A DNA stretch of 27,027 nucleotides from Scleroderma bovista (Eukaryota > Basidiomycota > Agaricomycetes > Boletales > Sclerodermataceae), in assembly GCA_037178675.1 (NCBI GenBank), contig JAYMGJ010000752.1, positions 1-27,027 on the forward strand, read 5' to 3'. The translations under genes and the position numbers were made by a program. A model generated the notes under the pieces. It did no database searches, was not told the origin of the DNA, and worked only from the letters and a program-made list of their open reading frames with translations. Below, in pieces: positions 9,501 through 18,804 of the stretch (position 1 is its first letter; each line of letters begins with the position of its first letter).

Positions 9501-10472
9501 GCACCGAGAATGCCTTCACCGGCAAGAAACCCGCCACCTCCGGCACCGCAGCGCCCTGGCAGAGCTGAACACCGCCAAAATGCGCCGCGACCCCCTGCAG
9601 TGAATATCCCTGCCCGCCCCCAACGTGAACGTAGAGCGCCATTGCGCCCCGGTAACGTGTATGGTGAGCGGCGACACCCTGTTGAGCAACTCCAGGATAT
9701 CGAAAGTGCCTCGCGATGGCGAGAAACAGTGGGTGAGGCCTCTAGGCCCCCACAACCGGACACACCGGACAACATACCCGGTGGTTTCCCCGACACCTCT
9801 GCAACGCCCAGTGAGGAAGATGTGCAAAAGATGTGCGAGGAAGGGGGAGCAAACCTAGTCCGCTTCCTGATGGGCAAAGCCCTCACAACCCGTGACCATC
9901 AATATGAGAACGTCTGCGATTGGTCCTACAAGGACATCGCTCACTTACCCCAAGCTGAGCAGAAACTCTGGTGACTTGCTTGCCAAGAAGAGCTCGACGT
10001 GCTGCGAAAGCGCAAGGTCTTCATCAGGGAAGTGGTGACAAAATGATAATGAAAGGTAGGCTAGATAATCCTAGATAATCCTAGACTTCCCAATGTCAAC
10101 CCTTATCAAACCATCATCCTGGATTATAATGGATTATCTTGCTGTCCACATTTCCCTGATGTTTGAGCTAGTTGACCATCCCCGAGACCGGAAGGTCATA
10201 AAGAATCGATGGGTCTTCAACGTGAAGTTGGATGGCCGCAAGAAAGCCCGCTTAGTTGCGAAAGGCTTCTCCCAGGTCGAGGGATTAGATTTCGACCAGG
10301 TCTTCTCACCAGTCGTGCGCTTTGAAACAGTGCGCCTCATGCTTGCGCTTGCCGCACTTGAAAACTGGTATATCACTGGACTCAACGTTCGGAGCGCCTA
10401 CTTGTATGGCAAGCTCGACGAAGAGATCTACATGGAGCAACCCGAAGGGTTTGCAGTCGAGAAGCAACGACT
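6534..10472 (+). pseudogene. copia gag-pol polyprotein, disrupted
   Basis: Start chosen at ATG 6534 (context CACCATGTC). Gag spans about residues 1-230, with a Gln-rich stretch near 220-235. No classical CCHC zinc knuckle is visible, but a Cys-rich patch (CRCSKNAYICSCSDSCVAC) lies just before the protease. The protease has LLDSGAS (active Asp 482). Integrase has an H..H..CVCPGC zinc-binding region and a catalytic triad D684, D746, E782, spaced DD35E. The frame has a TGA at 9327-9329, before the Pro-rich linker, and a TGA at 9972-9974. After the MITE-like insertion at 10022-10161 the reverse transcriptase resumes at ELVDHPRDRK in another frame. Its first catalytic Asp is Asn (GLNVRSAYL, codon 10384-10386), and the protein is cut before the YxDD motif. 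Confidence 0.9.
10022..10161. mobile_element. 140-bp MITE-like insertion in copia reverse transcriptase
   Basis: The ends are CATCAGGGAA and TTCCCTGATG, an exact 10-bp inverted repeat, and the similarity continues imperfectly for about 35 bp. Inside are CTAGATAATC repeats (10061-10084) and the roughly complementary GGATTATAATGGATTATC (about 10121-10138), so the whole can fold. It interrupts a conserved polyprotein segment between RKVF and ELVD. Removing it with a 2-bp TT duplication (10020-10021 and 10162-10163) restores the frame, which supports a real insertion. It has no coding capacity. TT is not a standard duplication for a named MITE family, so the family is unassigned. Confidence 0.8.
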
Positions 10473-11286
10473 ATCTTTTGATTTCACTAACATGCAGATA
10501 GATTAGGTGCCATTCTTCAAACAGTTCCTCCCGTCAAGGTGATCCGTCACCTCGTCGCATCATTGCTCATCGCTTGGCACATTGCCCTTGTAGCTGCCAG
10601 TGACAATTTCTCCCGTTTCCACAAACCCGAGACGAGTGTCATCGTTGCGGGGCTCTTAGGGCGTAATGTTATGTAAGCACGCGCTGAGGGAATTTCACTG
10701 TCTTTCTGGATACATACCGTGAGTCGCGCGATATACAACCCAACCACCTCCTGTACACTGCCAGTTGGCTATTTCAGCGAAACAATATCGTGCGAAAAGT
10801 CTTGAACCGAGTTAAATACAATACTACACCTGTATTTGTTTCACACAGATGCCAACAACAGCGTAGGTCTATCTTCTATGTCACTGTATCTTGAGTAAAT
10901 TAGTGTTGTAAAGAGGTTAACAGACACATATGGACAATAGGCCAGCTACGATATCCTTGGTCTACAGCTGCCATATCACGTGATGTTATACTAGCTTTGA
11001 ACTCACCAATATCCGCGCTGTATTATTGCTGGTATCATAATAACATGGTTCCGAGGATGTTACTTATATACAGACCTACATACAGATATGCTATCAGACA
11101 GCTTAAGCAAAGTCTCTGACGTCCCAGGAAGGCGAACACGATAATGTCATGATATTTCGGGCGTGATTTCGATGTAGAGCACAAGACAAAGTAACGTAAA
11201 CGCATTTATATACAAACGTATGGCTGGTCCGTCATTCGGCCACTTGCTCCGCTGGAGCTGTACCATAATCATTATTAGGCAGGTAA
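10473..11286. other. no supported gene
   Basis: Sequence from the break in the copia element to the end of the next gene. No 3' LTR copy or remaining reverse transcriptase/RNase H sequence was found. A minus-strand frame at 10547-10747 lacks recognisable content. A 10-bp palindrome ATCACGTGAT lies at 10975-10984. Part of this stretch should be the 3' untranslated region of the minus-strand gene ending at 11287. Confidence 0.5.
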
Positions 11287-12211
11287 TTACAAAATTTCAT
11301 GCGGCTTACGTTGGCGGCGCCTGCGACGAGGTCTAGGACGCAAGTCAAGCAGGTCACGATGGAATAGATGATATCGGCGAAATGCCGTGGCCCAAGCACC
11401 ATCCACGACTGCCCTTACACAATCTTTTGGCTCTAAAACGCGAGCAGAGTGAGTCCAACTCTCCGCATGAGATAATAATTGCTGGTCCGCATCCGGGACA
11501 TTCAATTCGAGGATGGCCCCCTTCGTGAGTTCAAGTCCGTGGCTAAAAGCGTTGTTCACGCTATCAAGATCAATGGTCGGAAAAATTGTCTGCAGGCAGA
11601 GTGAATGATCAGTGTCAAAAGCACTCATATATACGCACCCCGAACGCATAACCAACTTGACGTGAATCCACATCGATCGCGCCCCCACCAGGCTCGCATG
11701 TCCACACGTGTATCTCAACAGACTTCAATGAAAACCACAGGTGTCCGGTAGCAGCGATCTGTGAATACCCGGTGGACCTCCCAAAATTTCCTGCAAACTG
11801 GCCCTCATCCATCAACGGCGCCTCCCGAAGCTGCGCCGTCATAGCACTGTCGTTAGTTGGTTTGTGGTACGGTTCCGCTTGCCGGATAAGAATTTTGCCC
11901 AGTACTAAGAGATGAGGGAGATTGCGAGCGTATTTCCGCAACTTGCTCATCACGTCGGTATTGCTTTGGCTAAAGGCACTTTCTAGCATCCAAATGGTTC
12001 GCGAGGTGCGGACGCCCTCGTGATTATGACTCCACATCTGCACGGCTAAATCAGGAACCGCGTATAAGGAATTGCTTTCATGAAAGTGGCCGAAGAGGGT
12101 TTCGCAAGACACGACGTCTTTGGAAACAGGAATGTTGTACAGCTCGTGATCAAGAGTTCGCATGGCTACTTTTAAGAGGAAATCGTGAATAGGGCTGGGC
12201 GATGAAGCCAT
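11287..12211 (-). CDS. basidiomycete-type hypothetical protein, 291 aa
   Basis: Two exons: 12211-11639 and 11589-11287. The 49-bp intron (11590-11638; donor GTGCGT, acceptor CTGCAG) joins the frame exactly, giving 291 residues from ATG 12211. The middle has a helical-looking segment (QSNTDVMSKLRKYARNLPHL, then LLVLGKILIRQA) and a strand-rich segment (GHLWFSLKSVEIHVWTCEPG followed by IDVDSRQVGYAFG). The C-terminus has an Arg-rich stretch (RPRPRRRRRQRK). From memory this resembles a large family of uncharacterised proteins in basidiomycetes; I know of no assigned function. The Arg-rich tail could be a nuclear localisation or nucleic-acid-binding patch. It lies between the copia remnant and the DNA transposon and could be a host gene or cargo. 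Confidence 0.7.
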
Positions 12212-12434
12212 CAGATATTGAGTGCCTGGGAAGAAGGATAATTTGAAGCTGAGATGGATAAGTCACCTGATCACGCATAGTGGTAATCATGAACACACCT
12301 TTTACACGTTTTCCGAATTCCATCGCTCTTTAAGCGATTGATAATATCGATGTAATCACTCAAAGATACATTGTCGTACTACTCTCAGTTATTTATTAGA
12401 TTCTTGCAAGCCAAATAATAACGCTTACTCACCA
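12212..12434. other. promoter region of gene ending 11287
   Basis: AT-rich sequence between two minus-strand genes. It should hold the promoter of the gene starting at 12211 and the 3' region of the gene ending at 12435. No clear TATA box is seen. Confidence 0.35.
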
Positions 12435-13770
12435 CTACGTAGTCTCCTTGAAACCTCGAAAGATGCCCCAAGATTTTCTGGCATCTTCCTTGAAAAATAA
12501 AAGGCGTCACAAGCCATTTTTATTAAGTTTTCATGAACTTACCAGTGGTAAAATGCATATGTAGGGGTTCATCAGGATGTGTGGCCATGGTGTTAGGTTT
12601 GACAGTGGGCAAAGCTGAAACCCCTCCAGTTTCAGGCATGAAGTGCAAGGTGGGTGTATCATTTTGACCAGTGGATGGGGGGGGAAATGCTGCCAATCTT
12701 TCGTGTGCATACCTTTTCGAATGATGGTTGGGAGGGAAGATGACTTCTGATTTTTCTTCCGCATCTCCTCGACGACAAGATGATGGTCAACTTGAGCTTA
12801 TGTCAGCATCTGCAGCATGATAAATCACAAGGAGTCATTGTCCTCCTAAATCCGGTCCTCATGCACAAAAAATCTTCAATCACATATGTACATTTAAAAT
12901 ACAAAGGCGATGGCATGTCGATCGCGATGAAATTGGTTGAAATATTTAATGCGTATCTGCTATGAGGGGGAATGGGTAAAAGAGAGTGACATGGCTGCAA
13001 AATTCAAGCCATGTCTGCTCTAGAAGGGTTGTCTTGTCTTGGTTCGTCCGACCTCCTGTGACAGACGATCGAACCAAATCTTCAATGTAAGGGCCTTCCA
13101 ACGGAATCCTCGTATCCCAGAGGGACCATCTCCCAAGAGGGAACATAGGATGGGCACCCACAAAGGCCAACCAGAACACATCACGACCCCAAGTCCACTG
13201 TTGGGAGTCACGGGGGATATCAAGGAGCCAGTCTTGAATACGTTGGGTAAGCTGCCACCAATCCTGAGTTGCGTTTGGGTTGAAAGTATCCAGCAGTGGA
13301 AGGAATGTCATGGGTGGCTCATCATTGCACTGCGTGACTTTTTGGTTGTCCAACATTTCTGTATTATCCCCTGGCTTTACAAACTCCAAGGTCAATACTT
13401 GTTTGATAATATTATGCAACTTACTGGCTCATCGTCCTGCGAGCAATCGTCCACGCAGATTCTCCAGTTGATGGCTTGAATCACAGGCATCATAAACGGT
13501 TGTAGATTCTCGGAAACTGAAACGGAAATGTGAATTGGCTTATGAAGGAGTTAGTGGAATGTCTGAAATGATGGATCACCATACCAATTTTTCGTTGCTC
13601 GCATGATTCAAAACGGTGCCACCGGGAAGAAAAATCATAATCGAAATTGGCTCAATGGAATCACCATGAGCGCCATGATATTGGATTTTCGGTTCAATGA
13701 CCAATTGTGTTGGAGGAAAAGACCTGAGCATTTGAACGACGATGGAGAAAAGCAGCTTCAACAATGTCAT
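12435..13770 (-). CDS. unrecognised multi-exon gene divergent from transposase
   Basis: Begins at ATG 13770 (MTLLKLLFSI..), 59 bp from the transposase start. Four coding blocks are visible: 13770-13585, a block including VKPGDNTEML and DWWQLTQRIQDWLL (about 13380-12946), 12790-12543, and 12488-12435. The last intron (12489-12542; donor GTAAGT, acceptor TCAAG) is clear and joins in frame to a 17-codon final exon. A GTAAGT donor at about 13424 is also clear. The other joints are ambiguous: the frame before 13424 does not fit the simplest first intron, and a stop at 12946-12948 must be spliced out or marks a break. The block near 12650 has HPPCTSCLKLEGFQLC, a Cys spacing that may bind metal. I do not recognise the product. 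Its position suggests it belongs to the transposon. Confidence 0.45.
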
Positions 13771-13829
13771 CGGTTCACTGTTCAGAGATCACGTGACACG
13801 TCTTTCTTTCCATCTCACGCATTGCCAGT
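13771..13829. promoter_or_regulatory. 59-bp divergent promoter region
   Basis: Lies between the start codons of the minus-strand gene (13770) and the transposase (13830). It contains CACGTG at 13790-13795 within GATCACGTGACACG and a pyrimidine-rich stretch before the transposase ATG. At this length both core promoters must overlap or one gene's true start lies further in. Confidence 0.4.
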
Positions 13830-16800
13830 ATGGCGAAGAAAGATCTGTCGGGTCTGGTCGATGGAAACGGTGAATATTCACCTTATTGTAATATTAATCA
13901 GGCTTCTCATTATTTTACAGTCATTAAATTTTGTGAGGAAAGGAATGGCAAACACATTCAGTGCATGGTGTGTCCAAAGCAGCAGAATGGGTACCGTACC
14001 ATGGAATTGCGGCATTTACCACTACATATCGAGACGGCCATTCATGGCCGTCATGTTCAACGCCGGCTGTCTGGTAAAATGCCGAAGTTTCTTTCAAACC
14101 CAAATGCAGATCGTTTGGACGAGCCGCTAGCAGCACAAGGCCACCTTTCTTGCGATCCCTCACCTTGCGATCTCCCACTTTGCGATCCCCCACCTTGCGA
14201 TCTTGATGCTAGTGCATTTCAAATCGACGTCGACGTGGCGATTTCTGGATGCTCAGAAGAGTGCTGTATGGAGGATGCACCGGTTCCATTTTCTGAGTTG
14301 TGGATATCGGACCTAGGTAATCGGGAGTACAAACTGGATACGTCCGGTGACCTGTTCGATATCATCCAGTCCATGAAAAGTGGAATGAGTCGATTATTCC
14401 CTGATATGTCTACCCCGGTCAACGAGGAGATTTCAGACAGCTCGTCTGATCCTGGTTTTAGCATTGAGCCGCTGGGCAAGTAGACATCGACTGTTTCTTT
14501 TCTTCTGCTCAACTTCCATGTTACAGATGACCTATCAGAGAGTGCCGACGATAAGTCAAATAAGACTAATTCTCTGGACAATCCATACTATCCCTGGCCG
14601 TCCAAGGAAGTAAGTAATCATACTTTTTGCTGACCTGGTAGCTTCTGAACATCCCAGCATTTTATTACAGCGCTATTGTTCAATTCCGCCCGCCTGCCGT
14701 TTTCTGATGCTCAGAAGCAAGCTGTTCTCAACTGGGCGAAAGAACTCAGTGCCAAAGATGTTCCTTCGCTTTACGCAGTCAAGAAATGCCAAGAACGTAT
14801 CGAGAGTGCATTTGGAGCACCAACACATATGTTCGAGTCACAAACCGGCAATATATTTTATCTTAATGACGTTGCGAAGGCGGTTGCCATGGTACGTCCC
14901 CATTGATTCTTTCAGCCCCAGCCATTTATGCCTGTTGCTAGGATTATTCCAATCCACTCACTCGTTTTGAGATGCAAGATTACCCTGAAGATGGTGGCCT
15001 GGGCATGTCGGAAGTGTTCCATGGTGAAAAGATGTTGCTAGAATTGCCATCACCACCTGCTGTCCGGGTTCGTGACAAGATATTCTTTGTAAACGAACTA
15101 CTACAAGACTGCTCGGGAATGTATTTCATCCCAGAGCGTTTTTTTTATGGATCGTATCCTTTGGATGCGCCATCGGTGGTCAGTGATCCAACGTCATATC
15201 TGAAAGAATTATGTGCTTTAGGTCGTAAGGTTGGACGAACAGATGTGCGTCACAACGAAGTGACGAGATGGTGTACTGACAAATCTGCCAGGTCGGTTTT
15301 ATTGTCAGTGACATGAAGGAAATTGTTCGCATATCTGGATTCATGCGCACCTTCGAGGATCTTTCTGCTGATCCCAATGAGCTTTCATGCGGACTTGCAG
15401 GTTTGTCACATATTTCTGGGAACAATTTAAAGTGATGACATTCGCAAATGACAGAGACGTCATCTCAGTTGGCAAAGCTCGTACCACATCCCCTTCGTGC
15501 CAAAGCAAATGGTCGCATGGTCTATTCTGTTCCCGTTATTATATTCATGGACGACGTGTCAGGGAACATATCAAAACAGTGGAATAAACACCATGCGATC
15601 TACATGTCCAATGCGAATCTACCACGTGCAATGATTGAGAAGGAGTTTTGTGTAAGGTTTGTGACAGCATCACCGCATGCCCCTCCGATGGAATTAATGA
15701 AAGCAATGAAGGAATCAATAAGGTGCACCATCTATTTAGTTTCTGAAGTAAAGTTAACTTATGTGACTAGTAAAGCCTCGGAAGCAGGCATTATTGCATG
15801 GGATTGCAAGGGTCATGAAGAAGTACTCCTTGACTTATATGGGTTATTTGTCGGCGGTGATAACCCTATGCAAGCCGAGGAGTGCAGCCATGCCGGTCTA
15901 AGGTGTAATTACTTCTGTCGGACGTGCCATGTTGGCGGGACACAAGAATACAAACACTCGGAGGATGGTTATAACACTCTTTTTTCAGTAAGTAGGGAAT
16001 AAAATCTTGGTGGGTGTATAATGAAGTGCTAATAGTCGCTTTCCAGTCAGGCGAACTTCGGACCCCAGAGGGAACCACAACTGAGATTTGTCGGCAAATA
16101 GCTTTGGCGCTTGGTTCCGGCGCAACTGAAAAGCTGAAATCCGCGACCGCTTCGACTGGTGTGCGAGACAGTATAACAACATCCATTGTTGAAACACTGG
16201 TTGACATGGGCAAGAAGTTGCGTAAGCGTGGCAGCGGAAAGGTGCCTATACCTGAGGCAGACATTCGGGCAAGGTTAGAGCAAGAGTTGAATGATTACCT
16301 TGGAGGGACCGACGTGAAAGATATGATCAATCCCCTCCTGGGAATGAAAGGTGAGTGCTCGGGTTCTTCAATCATTGAGTATACTTCGTCTAACTGTACC
16401 TCCAGGGATGAATATTCATTTAGATACACCAACGGAGGTCCTCCATACAATATTGTTGGGTGTGGTCAAGTACTTCTGGGGGCAGACTGTTTTCTTGCTA
16501 GAAAAGGCGAAGCTGCTGGACCTACTTCAAGCCCGCCTCGATTCTGTGGGCCAAGATGGATTGAACGCGCCGCCTTTGAATGCTCGGTATATTTGTCAAT
16601 ACAAGGGTGGTTTGAATGGGAAACACTTCAAGAGCTTAGCGCAAGTGATGCCATTCCTAATCTACAACATTGTTCCACAGACTGTGTTGGATGTGTGGTC
16701 ATTGATCGGCGAACTGGTGGTCCTGCTCTGGCACACCCAAATAGACGACACAGAGAAGTACTTGGTAAATGTTGACCATTTTTCTTCTTCAACACCGCCG

Positions 16801-18620
16801 AAGTTCTCATGGTCCGTCAGGCTCGACTCACGAGAACGATCAACAATTTTCTCAATGTCACTGCTACATGCGCGCCGAGCATTCTTATCACAAAGCCAAA
16901 GTTCCATTTTCTCGTTCACCTACCTACCTATATCCGCCGCTTTGGACCAGCCATCATATTTTCCACTGAACGATACGAGTCATTCAACCATGTCTTTCGA
17001 TTGACATGCATTTACAGTAATCGACATGCGCCAAGTCGGGATACCTGCAAGACGTTTGCTCGCCATGACATCATCAGACATATTGCCACTGGCGGCTTTT
17101 GGTTTGACCAACAGCGTGGACAATGGGTTTGTGGTGGGACGGATGTGATCGACTATCTACCTATGCATCCACAGCAATCACGACTCTTTGGATTGCCTAC
17201 CAACCCAGAAGAAAGTGGTGAGTTAAGTTGTATTGCCTCAGATTGTCGACTAACGGAAATTCTTCAAGGCATCCAAAAAGTGGCATTAGTTGGTGACCCG
17301 AAAAATAAGAAAGCTCCTCCTCGTCGGGTTCCGTGGCTGGACACACGTTCATCAAAACTTATGCACCACCAAAGTAGTTCTCATTATTATTATTTAGGTT
17401 CATCCCTGAGAACGAGCGGTGGCGATGTTGTGCATGTTGATGGACATGTAATCTTCCGCACAGGTGACAGCGATAAGGCAAGTTAAGTATTTGCACTGAT
17501 CTCCGTTGTCTGATCGGTACACAGTCTCGCATTGGATGTGTCAAGGAGATTTTGGTGTCGGCGGATCATTCCCGCAAAATCGAATCCATTGTTCTTCAAC
17601 TGTTCGCATTTGCTCCCAATCTTCACCCGCAACTCCGTTTGCCATGCCTGACAGAACTTGCGGACCAAGAAGTTGTTTGTTTCAAGGTACTTCACTCCTG
17701 ATCTGGTGTACGAACGATCTAAATCTGAATCCTAGGATATCATTTGCAGCGTCAATCTACAGCATAATTGTGTTGATGCGAAGTGTAGAATCTTATCGAC
17801 AAAGCCCGTCCGTCAAGAGCGCATCCAAACATCTCGAAGCTTGGCGGTTGTTAATCACAAGCCGACACCGGAATTCTTCCTTAATGTCTACTCCATTCAC
17901 AATTATATGCATATCTTCGATACTTTACCAGAGAGCCTCTGTGTCGCTCCGTTGCACGTCCCAAATGTGCAAGATGTTCAAAAGGCAGTGGTCCAGCAAC
18001 TCCAGAAGAAAAGGGCGGGGAAGGCTGGGGCGTTAGCAACTGATGAATCCTCGAACCCACCACTGGCAGCCTCTGGCAAGGGGTCTACTTCTAGCGGGCA
18101 GCAGTCGGCGTTTACCGGTAATGATACAAGTTTCCCAGTGAAGAAGGGAAGAGGATCAAAGCGGCAAGCTGTACAAGCTGTAGCTCCCTCCACACAACGT
18201 ATTTCGGTCACCTCTGAGACGTCTTCAATGACCATGCAAAGAGGACAATTCCAATTCCCAGACAATCAATTCACTTCTTCTCTGGGCGCATCCTCTATGC
18301 AAACCCCTTATTCATCTGTAGCTGCATTTCGAGCACTGCCAGCTCCACCTGTCCATAGAACTCCGTCCGCTGCTCCAATTCTGACTACATTTTCTATGCT
18401 CCATTCGCATTCTCGTTCACCCTCTGTTCCATCACAGCCCGGGCATCCTGCTACACAACACCTTCCACCGCACCACCAGTCTATGGTTTCCACTGTCCCT
18501 CCCTTGCAACCTACTCCATTGTCTTTACCTCTTTTCCTACCCGACCGTCTCTCACAGCTAACACAGGCTCCTGTGGAAGAATTTCAGATGGGTTTACCTG
18601 GGTATTACACTGAGTCTTAG
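13830..18620 (+). CDS. TNP2/CACTA-like DDE transposase, apparently full length
   Basis: Model of 14 exons and about 1367 residues: 13830-13869, 13921-14454, 14527-14609, 14658-14891, 14942-15244, 15292-15400, 15455-15722, 15771-15987, 16047-16350, 16406-16764, 16821-17217, 17269-17477, 17525-17686, 17736-18620. Introns are 47-72 bp and all exons join in frame. An early C-x2-C..H..H cluster (CMVC, HLPLH) suggests a zinc finger. The core matches the TNP2 layout: VIIFMDDVSGN (D467/D468), GGDNPMQAEE (D554) followed by CNYFCRTC, HLDTPTEVLH (D704) and FSTERYESFNHVFR (E867), so likely DDE residues are kept. Then come ICSVNLQHNCVD, FFLNVYSIHNY and a Ser/Pro-rich tail. The 14454/14527 junction is weak (donor GTTTTA), a 51-bp in-frame intron may lie near 17347-17397, and 17478-17524 is a GC-AG intron. 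Expected role: nuclear cut-and-paste transposition. Confidence 0.75.
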
Positions 18621-18804
18621 CATTGGGCTAAATAGTCACATTAGATCATTTCTTCCTCAATAATACCAGCAGTTTTCAAAGATTCCAACTTCCCCGTTCG
18701 CTTTCCATGCATCGGCTAAAAGTGTTGCTATAACTGGACCAAATAATGGTCTGTTGACGCGTTCAACTCCTACTGCATCCTTCTGACCTTTCCTGCATCC
18801 CTTG

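Larger units (their letters stand above)
5903..10472 (+). mobile_element. Ty1/copia retrotransposon, 3'-truncated
   Basis: Order: 5' LTR (5903-6190), primer-binding site (6191-6204), leader with a 65-bp repeat, gag, protease, integrase and partial reverse transcriptase. Integrase before reverse transcriptase is the copia order. Similarity ends soon after the PEGF motif of the reverse transcriptase, near 10472; the rest of this domain, RNase H and the 3' LTR are absent. It cannot move by itself: it has two in-frame stops, a MITE-like insertion, a mutated polymerase aspartate and the large deletion. With no second LTR its age cannot be judged from LTR divergence. The target duplication is unknown; the five bases before the LTR are GCTCC. 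Confidence 0.9.

Noticed and set aside
9458..9886. 142-codon minus-strand frame
   Set aside because: Antisense to the Pro-rich linker between integrase and reverse transcriptase; composition explains its openness.
12460..12487. Perfect 8-bp stem (AAGATGCC/GGCATCTT) with a 12-nt loop
   Set aside because: It resembles a terminator, but the genome is eukaryotic and the stem falls at the start of the last exon of the minus-strand gene, so it is probably coincidental.
13039..13479. 146-codon plus-strand frame
   Set aside because: Opposite to the better minus-strand coding block with DWWQLTQRIQDWLL; the plus product has no coherent features.
10473..13770. Search for the missing copia 3' LTR
   Set aside because: No segment resembling the LTR ends, the CACGTG/TATATAAA block or other LTR sequence was seen, so no 3' LTR is annotated.
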